DNA of 64,000 nt from JAWLHU01 sp041690255 (GTDB taxonomy: Bacteria; Bacillota; Sulfobacillia; Symbiobacteriales; Symbiobacteriaceae), in NCBI GenBank assembly GCA_041690255.1, contig JAWLHU010000006.1, positions 298,103-362,102 on the forward strand, written 5' to 3'. The notes below the pieces were generated by a model, which ran no database searches, had not been told where the DNA came from, and saw nothing but the letters and a program-made list of their open reading frames with translations. Within the stretch, counting starts at the first letter, position 1. The number at the start of each line of letters is the position of its first letter. The position numbers and the translations under genes are program-made. This document shows, one piece after another, positions 1-7,415 of this stretch.

Positions 1-56
1 CATTCTGCAGGGCGGGGCGAACCTCCTCTCTCTAAGTCTTCACGGGAGGTGAGGTC

Positions 57-791
57 ATGTTGCGGCTGGATCATGCTGTCCACGCCGTCTTCGACCGGGA
101 GATGGCGGCGGAGGAACTCCGCAGGCTCGGCCTGCACGTGGTGACCGGCGGAGAGCATCCCAACTGGGGGACGCAGAACGCCCTCGCCTATTTCCGAGAC
201 CTCTCCTACATCGAACTGGTGGCGGTCCACCGGCCGGATGTGGCCCGGTCATCCGCCTTCGGTGCAATGGTGCAGGGCTTCCTGGAGAAGGGGGAGGGGG
301 TGGTGACCGCCGCCCTTCGAACCGCTCACTTGGATGATGATCTGGCCCGGCTGCGCCGTGCCGGCATTCCGATCGGCGACCCAGCCGAGGGCGCCCGCCA
401 ACTGCCCGATGGCACCTGGCTGCGCTGGCGGCTCGCCTTCGCTCCCTTCCCGCTCCCCTTCCTGATCGAGTGGGGCGCACCCGACTCGGAGCGGCTGAAC
501 GACCTGGACCGGCGCGGAGCGCTCAATCCGGCGGGCAGCCGGGTCGAGACAGTGCTCTGGGCGGTGAGGGACCTGTCGGTGGGGGCGGATTGGCTCGGGT
601 CGGGCTACGGCGCCGAGTTGGGACCGGTGGAGGTGAGTGAGGCGCTGGGCGCCCGCTGCCGGGCCAGCAGCGCGGGGATCACGCTTTGCGAGCCCGTGGG
701 CCCCGGGCCGGTGGCTGAACGGCTGCGCAGGCGGGGGGAGGGGCCGGTGGGCTATCGGCTCAGGCCTGGCGTGACGTTGCTGAAACCGTGA
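57..791 (+). CDS. Glyoxalase-like (VOC superfamily) domain protein
   Basis: A 244-residue protein. It opens with a hydrophobic strand followed by His (LDHAVHAV) and then has the GGEHPNWGTQNALAYF and YIELVAV patterns typical of the single-chain glyoxalase-like family (PF13468 type), which belongs to the vicinal-oxygen-chelate superfamily. The substrate cannot be told. There is no signal peptide, so it should be cytoplasmic. The ATG is preceded by GGGAGGTGAGG at a good distance. The last codons run into a tandem repeat that continues past the stop codon, so the C-terminus is encoded by a degenerate repeat unit. It reads toward the LanC-like gene but lies 266 bp away. The fold is fairly sure and the function unknown. 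Confidence 0.75.
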   Translation: MLRLDHAVHAVFDREMAAEELRRLGLHVVTGGEHPNWGTQNALAYFRDLSYIELVAVHRPDVARSSAFGAMVQGFLEKGEGVVTAALRTAHLDDDLARLRRAGIPIGDPAEGARQLPDGTWLRWRLAFAPFPLPFLIEWGAPDSERLNDLDRRGALNPAGSRVETVLWAVRDLSVGADWLGSGYGAELGPVEVSEALGARCRASSAGITLCEPVGPGPVAERLRRRGEGPVGYRLRPGVTLLKP

Positions 792-904
792 GCGACCTTG
801 CGGAAATCGTGCGCGGCCTTGCGTAAACCGTGCATGACCTTGCGCAGACCAGGCGTGGGCAATGCGTGAGCAATGCGTTCACCATGCGCGGACCATGCGT
901 TTCT
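766..904. repeat. Short degenerate tandem repeats (21-bp then 11-bp units)
   Basis: Three clear 21-bp units (787-807, 808-828, 829-849) share the core CCTTGCG. A weaker unit (766-786) lies inside the end of the preceding gene. They are followed by about four 11-bp units (861-904) built around ATGCG. The preceding stop codon lies in the first clear unit. The rest of 792-1057 holds no convincing gene. Confidence 0.7.
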
Positions 905-1057
905 ACGACCCACATGGGACAACCGCACCGCTCTGGTCGTCTACGGGAAAACACGTAGTCCTCGCTCTTTCAGGGCGGGCGCAGCTTGCAGCGGGCGTAG
1001 AAACTCTCGTAGTTTCCCGAATGGGCGGCGAACCGCGGGGCTGATACCATGTGAGCC

Positions 1058-2314
1058 ATGATGACACTCTTTCGAAGCGAGAGCACCCCCCACAAGGGGC
1101 CGGGTGCGCACTGGAAGCCGATCCTGCAAGGCTCCCTCCGGGACCGGGCGATGGATACCGTCTGGGCGCTGGCCGAGGCACTCTTCGACGTGGAGTCCGA
1201 CCCGCAGCGGGGGCGTGAGCCATCCCTGGCCGGGGGCAATGCGGCGGTGGCTCTCTTCTACGGGTACCAGGCGAAGGTATGCAGGGGGCACGGGTACCGG
1301 GAGTTGTCGATCGCCTTCCTGGCCCGGTCGCTGCGCGGGGTGATCTCGCCGTATGAGAGCCCCGCCCTCCTGCGGGGGACGACCGGCGTGGCATGGGTCG
1401 CGACCCATTTGCAGGAGGAGACGGGCCACGGGACATGCCTGCCCGAGTGGACCGATTCGGCCCTGCTCCAACTGCTCAATCGATCCGCCACCACGCAGGA
1501 CGCCGGCCTGCTGAATGGCCTGGCCGGCTTCGGGGCCTACGCCCTGGAGCGGTACCCGCGCCCTGAGGCGGTGCGGCTGCTGGAGGAGGTAGTCGACCGG
1601 CTGGACCGCTCGGCGGTCAGGAGTGAGCGGGGGGCTGCCTGGTTCACCCCGTCCGCCCAGGTGCCGGACGAGCGCTGGTCGGAGCTCCACCACGGCGGTT
1701 ACGATCTCAGCCTTACCCGGGGCAGTGCCGGCGTGATCAGCCTGCTGAGCCAGATGGTTGCACGGGGAGTGGCGGTGCGGAGGGCTCGTCCCTTGCTGGA
1801 GGAGGCTGTCACCTGGCTGCTCTCCCACCGGCTCGGGCCGCAGGCCGGCGCATGCTTTCCGGCCTGGGTCCGGCAGGATCAGGCGCCGCTGGTGACGACG
1901 GCCCATACCTGCCAGGGCGATGTCGGCATCGCCGCCGCCCTGCTGAACGCTGCCCGGGCGCTTCAGAACCCCGCCTGGGAGCGGGAGGCTCTGACCGTCG
2001 CCCGCCTGTCGGCTGCTCGCCCCCCTGCCCACTATGGCGTGTCGGAGCCAAGCTTCTGCCAGGGCAGTGCCGGCCTGGCCCACCTCTTTAACCGGCTGTA
2101 CCAGAGGACCGGTGACCCCGAATTACAGCGGGCCGCCAGGTTCTGGATCGAGCAGACGCTGATCATGCGGGGGCCCGGCGCCGGGGCGCCCAATGACCGG
2201 GGACTCCTTCGGGGAGCAGCGGGCGTGGCCCTGGTACTGCTGGCGGCGGCTACACCGGTAGAGCCCGCCTGGGATCGTCTTTTCCTGCTCTCGCCTGACC
2301 CTGACGCCTGCTGA
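1058..2314 (+). CDS. LanC-like (lanthionine synthetase C-like) protein, probably catalytically altered
   Basis: A 418-residue protein with the repeated Gly-rich helix-pair motifs of the LanC alpha/alpha toroid: LLNGLAGFG, LTRGSAGVI, HTCQGDVGI, FCQGSAGLA and LLRGAAGVA. LanC enzymes add Cys thiols to dehydrated Ser/Thr using zinc held by Cys, Cys and His. The two cysteines are in place (about residues 285 and 334). The His after the second Cys is Gln (335), and the catalytic His of the AHG motif is Arg (221). No dehydratase or precursor peptide is seen nearby, though the left flank is cut off. A weak ribosome site makes the exact start uncertain. It may be a non-cyclase member or bind another ligand. 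Confidence 0.78.
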   Translation: MMTLFRSESTPHKGPGAHWKPILQGSLRDRAMDTVWALAEALFDVESDPQRGREPSLAGGNAAVALFYGYQAKVCRGHGYRELSIAFLARSLRGVISPYESPALLRGTTGVAWVATHLQEETGHGTCLPEWTDSALLQLLNRSATTQDAGLLNGLAGFGAYALERYPRPEAVRLLEEVVDRLDRSAVRSERGAAWFTPSAQVPDERWSELHHGGYDLSLTRGSAGVISLLSQMVARGVAVRRARPLLEEAVTWLLSHRLGPQAGACFPAWVRQDQAPLVTTAHTCQGDVGIAAALLNAARALQNPAWEREALTVARLSAARPPAHYGVSEPSFCQGSAGLAHLFNRLYQRTGDPELQRAARFWIEQTLIMRGPGAGAPNDRGLLRGAAGVALVLLAAATPVEPAWDRLFLLSPDPDAC

Positions 2315-2359
2315 TCGTGCGTGCAAATCCGCACTGGTGGAACTGGTGTGGTAAGAGAG

Positions 2360-2385
2360 ACGGCCGCCCTATGTGGGGCGGCCGT
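2360..2385 (+). terminator. Hairpin after the LanC-like gene
   Basis: Perfect 10-bp stem ACGGCCGCCC / GGGCGGCCGT with a short loop, 46 bases after the stop. The T-run is weak (TTGCGGGTTTC). Beyond it, up to 2599, no gene is visible. Confidence 0.6.
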
Positions 2386-2599
2386 TGCGGGTTTCTGGTC
2401 ACCTGGAATGCGGGAGTGTGAGAAGGGGCGTACCGCTCGGTCTCGGCGCAGGTGGAGGAGTCCTACCCTGCCCGTCGCGATTCGCCTCACCCGAGGGGCT
2501 GCCACAGCCAGGGAAGTCCGGCGTCCGAAGCGAAATGAGTGTGGAGCATTCGATGCAGTACGCATGAGGACATGATCCACCGGAGGAGGCCTGGGCGGC

Positions 2600-5548
2600 A
2601 TGGAACAGCAGACTCACGCAGTGACCTACGTGTTGCTGCAGGGCGACGCCGGGGGGAGCCGCCTGGATCTCTCATGGGCAGAGAGGCGGTTGCCCCCTGC
2701 GGGAGGGCGCCCGGTGAAGGATTGGGCGGAGTTCGGCGCCTGGGCCTTCGACCGCCCCGCAGATGCGGCGGCTGCGGCGTTGATGCTGAGAGAGGCTGGC
2801 CTGCGCATCGGATTGCACACCGCCCCCACCGGGTGCGACCCCTGGGTTGATCTCGCCCATACCGCCGCAATTGCTGCCCTGGCCGAGCAAGGGCTGGTTC
2901 TGCTCTCCGCCGGGGCCGCCCGGGCCCTCCAGCAGAACATGCCGACCGGGATGGAGCTGCACAGCCTCGGACGGTACCGGCTGCAGGATCTCCGGACCAT
3001 CGAAGCGGTCTTCCAGTTGGTGCGGCGAGGGGAGCAGCCAGTACGCCCGCCCCTGCCCTCCCTGGAGAGCGTGCCGAACAACCTCCCGGTCCAGGTGACC
3101 AGTTTTGTCGGGCGGCGTCACGAGATCGGCGAGTTGAAGCGGCTGCTCCTGGAGCACCGGCTGGTGACGGTAACCGGCCCGGGCGGAAGCGGCAAGACCC
3201 GGCTGGCCCTGCAGGCGGCGGCGCAGATGCTGGCATCGTTCCCCGATGGGATCTTCCTGGCAGACCTCTCCGCGCTTGCTGATGCCACCCTGATACCCAC
3301 CGTCGTAGCCGCAGCCCTCCGACTGCAAACCGATCAGCGGCGCCCTACCCTGGAGAGCCTGGTCGAGGGGCTGGCCGGGAAGCGGGTGCTCCTGCTGCTG
3401 GACAACTGCGAGCACCTGATCACCGGGTGCGCCCGCCTGGCGAGTACTCTGCTGCTCAGCTCGCCCCAGGTGGTGATCCTGGCCACCAGCCGGGAGCCCC
3501 TGGGCATTGCGGGGGAGCTGCCCTGGGGCCTGCCGGCTCTGTCATTGCCGCCACGGGGTGAGCTGGTCGGTGCCGAGCGGTTGCCCCAGTACGATGCGAT
3601 TCGCCTCTTCACGGAGCGGGCCACGGTAGCAGCCAACGGCTTTGCCCTTACGGAGCAGAACGGCCCGGCACTTGCGGCGCTCTGCCGCCGGCTCGACGGC
3701 ATACCGCTTGCGATCGAACTGGCGGCGGCCCGTACGCGGGTGCTCTCGGTCCAGCAGATAGCCGAGCGGCTGCATGACCGGCTTAACCTTCTCGCCTCCA
3801 ACAGTAGGACGACAGCGGCCCGGCACCAGACCCTCCGCGAGGCGATAGACTGGAGCTACGATCTGCTCGCCGAGGATGAGCGCACGCTCTGGCGGCGACT
3901 CTCGGTCTTTGCGGGCGGCTTCTCCCTGGAGGCGGCCGAGGTGGTCTGCTCCGGCAGGGGAGTTGAGACGTTCGCAGTGCTGGATCTGCTCTCACAACTG
4001 GTCGAGAAGTCGCTGGTCGCCACGGAGGAGCAGGGCGGAGCGAAGCGGTTCCGCCTGCTGGAGACCATGCGGCAGTATGCCCGAGAGCGGCTGCTTGAGG
4101 CCGGCGAGGGGGCCGCCCTTCAGGAGAGCCACCTGGGGTGGGTGACCAGCCTCTCCGAGACTGCCCGAAAGGGGCTCTGGAGTGCGGACCTGTCGACCTG
4201 GCTTGACCGCCTGGAACTGGAACAGGACAATCTCCGAGAGGCGCTTCAGCACGCAGAGCAGGAGGGTAAGGCCGACCAGGCCGTTCGAATCTGCGGAGCG
4301 CTCTGGCGGTTCTGGTACCTGCGGGGCTATATGCAGGAGCACCAAGAACGGATTCAGCGGCTGGCCGGCCTCGCCTATCCTCCCCACGCCAGGCGTGACC
4401 TGGGTCGCCTCATGGACGGACTTGGTGTCTTTGTCTCGGAGATCAGCGGAGATCTGGCCGAAGGGCAGAGGGCGTTCACCCGCTCGATCGATCTCTTCCG
4501 GGAGATCGGCGATCCGCCAGAGCAGATCAGCCCGCTCATGAATCTCGGTGTCCTGTTGACTAGGCACGAAAGGTATGAGGAGGCAGCGGCGCATCTGGAG
4601 GAGGCGGTGCGGATCAGCCGCCAGGCGGAAGACCCGGTGCTGATCGGTCTGACGCTGGGGCTCCTGGGCGCCATCTACCAGTTCAAGGGGGAGAAGGAGG
4701 CTGCCAGGCGCTCATTCCACGAGGCGGTGACCACCCAGCAGAGGACGGGCGATCTCGGTGGACTCCGCACCTCCTACCTGTACCTGGGGCATGTCGCAGT
4801 CGTCGATGAGGATTACCCCGTGGCCCTCCACTTCTATGAGACCGCTCTGGCTTTGAGCCGGGCGAGCGGGGACCGAGTTTACCTCGGTTCGGTCCTGAAC
4901 GGTTGTGGGGAGGCGGCCTATCACCTGGGGGAGCATGAGAAGGCCCGAGAATACCTGGTCGAGAGCCTGAGGATCTGCGAGCGGATCGGTGACTTCCTCT
5001 TCCTGATTCACTCCTTGGAGGCGATCGGCTGGGTGAATGCTGCCGAGGGGCGCCCAGAGCTGGCCTTGCACCTGGAGGGTGGGGCTGCGGCCCTCCGGCG
5101 CCGTTATGGGATCACCCCGACGGCAGGCCGCCGGAGGCGCATGGAGGCAGGGGTGAGACCGGCGTACCGCCAGCTTGATGTTCTCACAGCCAGGAGGGCG
5201 GCGGCTGTGGGGGAGGCGCTGTCACGACCAGAGATGGTGGCCCTGGCGTCCGCCCCGCCGGGATCCCTCGCCGGGGCTGGGGAACCCGTCCCCCCGGCGG
5301 AGTTGGAGCCGCCTCACCAGCCGGTTGGGAGCCAGTCCGGGCAGAGCCCGCTGACCATGCGGGAGAAGGAGGTCGTGCGACTCCTGGCACTGGGTCTGAC
5401 CGCCCGGGAGATCGGTCAGCAACTGCACCTGAGCCCGCGCACGGTGGAGAAGCACGAGGAGAACGTTCGAAACAAGCTGAACCTCTCCAACCGGGCCGCC
5501 CTTGTCGTCTGGGCGGTACGGATGGGCCTGGTTCAGACGGGGCGATGA
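2600..5548 (+). CDS. LuxR-family transcriptional regulator with NTPase and TPR-like core
   Basis: A 982-residue protein. Residues 1-135 resemble the C-terminal part of a class III nucleotide cyclase domain (a pattern like LHSLGRYRLQDLRTIEAVFQLV), but no metal-binding Asp pair is seen, so it is likely a relic or sensor. An NB-ARC/AAA-like NTPase follows with P-loop GPGGSGKT (about residue 193) and Walker B LLLLDNCEH. Helical TPR-like repeats fill about 500-830. A LuxR helix-turn-helix ends the protein (about 918-977, LTMREKEVV and SPRTVEKH). This layout is common in large LuxR/AfsR-like regulators that act as ATP-driven switches. The ligand and targets are unknown. The ATG has a GGAGGAGGCC ribosome site. 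It lies alone between two terminators. Confidence 0.85.
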   Translation: MEQQTHAVTYVLLQGDAGGSRLDLSWAERRLPPAGGRPVKDWAEFGAWAFDRPADAAAAALMLREAGLRIGLHTAPTGCDPWVDLAHTAAIAALAEQGLVLLSAGAARALQQNMPTGMELHSLGRYRLQDLRTIEAVFQLVRRGEQPVRPPLPSLESVPNNLPVQVTSFVGRRHEIGELKRLLLEHRLVTVTGPGGSGKTRLALQAAAQMLASFPDGIFLADLSALADATLIPTVVAAALRLQTDQRRPTLESLVEGLAGKRVLLLLDNCEHLITGCARLASTLLLSSPQVVILATSREPLGIAGELPWGLPALSLPPRGELVGAERLPQYDAIRLFTERATVAANGFALTEQNGPALAALCRRLDGIPLAIELAAARTRVLSVQQIAERLHDRLNLLASNSRTTAARHQTLREAIDWSYDLLAEDERTLWRRLSVFAGGFSLEAAEVVCSGRGVETFAVLDLLSQLVEKSLVATEEQGGAKRFRLLETMRQYARERLLEAGEGAALQESHLGWVTSLSETARKGLWSADLSTWLDRLELEQDNLREALQHAEQEGKADQAVRICGALWRFWYLRGYMQEHQERIQRLAGLAYPPHARRDLGRLMDGLGVFVSEISGDLAEGQRAFTRSIDLFREIGDPPEQISPLMNLGVLLTRHERYEEAAAHLEEAVRISRQAEDPVLIGLTLGLLGAIYQFKGEKEAARRSFHEAVTTQQRTGDLGGLRTSYLYLGHVAVVDEDYPVALHFYETALALSRASGDRVYLGSVLNGCGEAAYHLGEHEKAREYLVESLRICERIGDFLFLIHSLEAIGWVNAAEGRPELALHLEGGAAALRRRYGITPTAGRRRRMEAGVRPAYRQLDVLTARRAAAVGEALSRPEMVALASAPPGSLAGAGEPVPPAELEPPHQPVGSQSGQSPLTMREKEVVRLLALGLTAREIGQQLHLSPRTVEKHEENVRNKLNLSNRAALVVWAVRMGLVQTGR

Positions 5549-5552
5549 ACGA

Positions 5553-5583
5553 GGCGCTCCAGCCCTTCCCTGGCTGGAGCGCC
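5553..5583. terminator. Bidirectional terminator between convergent genes
   Basis: Perfect 12-bp stem GGCGCTCCAGCC / GGCTGGAGCGCC with a 7-base loop, between the convergent LuxR-type gene and the PhoH gene. It can serve both strands. Confidence 0.8.
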
Positions 5584-5600
5584 TTCGCCTGGTCCGCACA

Positions 5601-6899
5601 CTACATGAGGTTCGCCGCCAACTGGGCCAGGTGGGACCGCTCGCCCCTGGTCAGCGTCACATGGCCTGCCACCGCCTGTCCGTGAAACCGCTCCATTGCG
5701 TAGACAAGGCCGTTGGTCTGCCGGTCCAGATAGGGGTGATCGATCTGGTCCGGATCGCCGACAAGGACCACTTTGGTCCCCTCACCGGCCCGGGTGATCA
5801 CCGTCTTCACCTCGTGCCTGGTCAGATTTTGGGCTTCATCTACAATGAGGAACTGCTGGGGAAGGGAGCGCCCTCGAATGTAGGTCAGCGCCTCCACCAC
5901 GATCCCCTTCATGCCCGCCATGATCGATGCGAGGTCCGGCCGATCCCGGTCAGCCAGGCCAAAGAGATGCTCGAGGTTGTCGTAGATCGGCTGCATCCAC
6001 GGATGCAGCTTCTCCTCCTGGGTACCGGGCAGGTACCCAAGATCCCGGCCCATGGGCACGACCGGCCGGCTGACCACCAGCCGGCGGTAGAGCCGCTCCT
6101 CTTCGACCATCTGGAGCCCGGCAGCCAGGGCGAGCAGTGTCTTGCCGGTCCCGGCCCGCCCGGCCAGCGTCACCAGTTGCACCTTCTGGTCCAGCAGCAG
6201 CTCCAGCGCCATGCGCTGCTGGACGTTCCGTGGGACCACACCCCAGACCGGGCTGTCGATCGCACAGCACTGGAGCAGACCCGGGGCGACGCAGCGGGCG
6301 AGCGCCGAGGCGGAGCCACCGGCCTGGTCCTTCAGGACGGCGAATTGGTTGAGCACCATCGGCTGATCGGGCAGGCTGACCCGCTTCTCCTTGTAGAGTT
6401 GATCGATCAGCCCCTTCGCCACGAAGAGATCGAGGTGATTGGACTCCGGGACATTCCCGCCGTCCATTTCGGTGTAGTCGGTGACAGCAAGACCCAACGC
6501 ATCGGCCTTGATCCGGAGAATGACATCGCGGCTGACCAGGGTGACGCTCTCGCCCAACTCCTTGCGGAGGTTGTAGGCCACGGCCAGGATCCGGTTGTCA
6601 GCGGAATCCTCCAGGAAGAAGCAGTTCAGGTCCGTTGCGGCCTTGTGGTTCAACTCCACCCGAATGGTCGAGGCGCCCGGGCCGGGGACGCCGTCGGCCA
6701 GCCGGCCGTTGTGACGGAACTCGTCAAGCAGGCGGGCGGCTGCGCGGGCTTTGGTGCCCAGTTCACCGGGGTTGTGCTTCTTGGCATCCAGCTCTTCCAC
6801 CACCGCCGCTGGAATGACGACCACCGTACCCGGAAAGGCGAGTGGGGCTCGCGGGTCGTGAAGCAGGACCGACGTATCCAGCACATAAACGCTCTGCAT
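5601..6899 (-). CDS. PIN domain-PhoH family ATPase
   Basis: A 432-residue protein. The N-terminal PIN nuclease domain (about 1-140) begins YVLDTSVLL with acidic residues (EELD, DNRILAVA) and the later TDY. The C-terminal PhoH-like ATPase has P-loop GRAGTGKT (about 247-254), Walker B FLIVDEAQN and a sensor VVLVGDPDQID. Length and order match the Bacillus YlaK/PhoH2 type, thought to be an RNA helicase/nuclease. It is cytoplasmic. The ATG at 6899 has a GGAGGGG ribosome site. It is transcribed alone, away from the small membrane protein gene. Family assignment is secure; the cellular RNA target is unknown. Confidence 0.92.
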   Translation of the reverse strand: MQSVYVLDTSVLLHDPRAPLAFPGTVVVIPAAVVEELDAKKHNPGELGTKARAAARLLDEFRHNGRLADGVPGPGASTIRVELNHKAATDLNCFFLEDSADNRILAVAYNLRKELGESVTLVSRDVILRIKADALGLAVTDYTEMDGGNVPESNHLDLFVAKGLIDQLYKEKRVSLPDQPMVLNQFAVLKDQAGGSASALARCVAPGLLQCCAIDSPVWGVVPRNVQQRMALELLLDQKVQLVTLAGRAGTGKTLLALAAGLQMVEEERLYRRLVVSRPVVPMGRDLGYLPGTQEEKLHPWMQPIYDNLEHLFGLADRDRPDLASIMAGMKGIVVEALTYIRGRSLPQQFLIVDEAQNLTRHEVKTVITRAGEGTKVVLVGDPDQIDHPYLDRQTNGLVYAMERFHGQAVAGHVTLTRGERSHLAQLAANLM

Positions 6900-7083
6900 A
6901 GAGGGATCCCCTCCGCTGCTGCAGGATAGAGGCCGCGTTCCACCTCAACCAGAGGCTGATCCACTGCTTGCTTCAGTCTATTCCGCCGGGACCTGCTGCG
7001 GTTGTCTCGGCCCAGAAAGGAATTCCTGCGACGGATGCCGAAAAGTCTGGACTTACGAAGGATTCGGGGAAGGGAGCAGGAGA

Positions 7084-7305
7084 ATGCGGGGAGCGCTGAT
7101 CGGTTTTCTGACGACCGCCGGGCTGTGGGTGGCACTGATTCTGGCCTTTGTGGGGATCGAGTTGTTTCGGGGGCATGCCCCGTTTGCCATGTTCGTCTGG
7201 GAACCGGGGGGGAAGTTTGTCACCTTTACCATGCTGCTGGTCCTGGCACTGGGCACGGGGGTTGGCCTCGCTTCGGACCGCATCCGTTCCCGTTCGGGGC
7301 AATAG
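7084..7305 (+). CDS. Small two-helix membrane protein
   Basis: A 73-residue protein with two hydrophobic stretches (about 4-27 and 43-62) and a basic tail (RIRSRSG). The layout resembles LapA/DUF1049-type small membrane proteins, but similarity is only in general form. The ribosome site is GGGAGCAGGAG just before the ATG. It ends 16 bases before a terminator hairpin, so it is its own transcript, upstream of the cyclic-di-GMP gene. Function unknown. Confidence 0.6.
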   Translation: MRGALIGFLTTAGLWVALILAFVGIELFRGHAPFAMFVWEPGGKFVTFTMLLVLALGTGVGLASDRIRSRSGQ

Positions 7306-7320
7306 GGGATCGCGCGCAGG

Positions 7321-7347
7321 ACCTCATCCAAACGTGGATGAGGTTTT
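7321..7347 (+). terminator. Terminator after the small membrane protein
   Basis: Stem ACCTCATCC / GGATGAGGT with loop AAACGT, followed by TTTCC. It separates the 73-residue gene from the promoter of the next gene. Confidence 0.75.
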
Positions 7348-7350
7348 CCG

Positions 7351-7381
7351 TTGTCGAATTATGTCTTTTACCTGTTATACT
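7351..7381 (+). promoter_or_regulatory. Putative sigma-A promoter for the GGDEF/HD-GYP gene
   Basis: TTGTCG (7351) and TATACT (7376) are separated by 19 bp, 35 bp before the TTG start at 7416. The spacing is on the long side. Confidence 0.5.
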
Positions 7382-7415
7382 GAGGGGAACTGAACAACTT
7401 CTGGGGGCCACTTCA

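Noticed and set aside
862..1044. Short open frame after the VOC gene
   Set aside because: It is made from the repeat sequence, has odd composition and no ribosome site.
792..1057. Lanthipeptide precursor gene near the LanC-like gene
   Set aside because: No small frame with Ser/Thr/Cys-rich core and ribosome site was found.
5502..6929. Long plus-strand open frame opposite the PhoH gene
   Set aside because: It is a mirror of the PIN-PhoH coding region with no family features.
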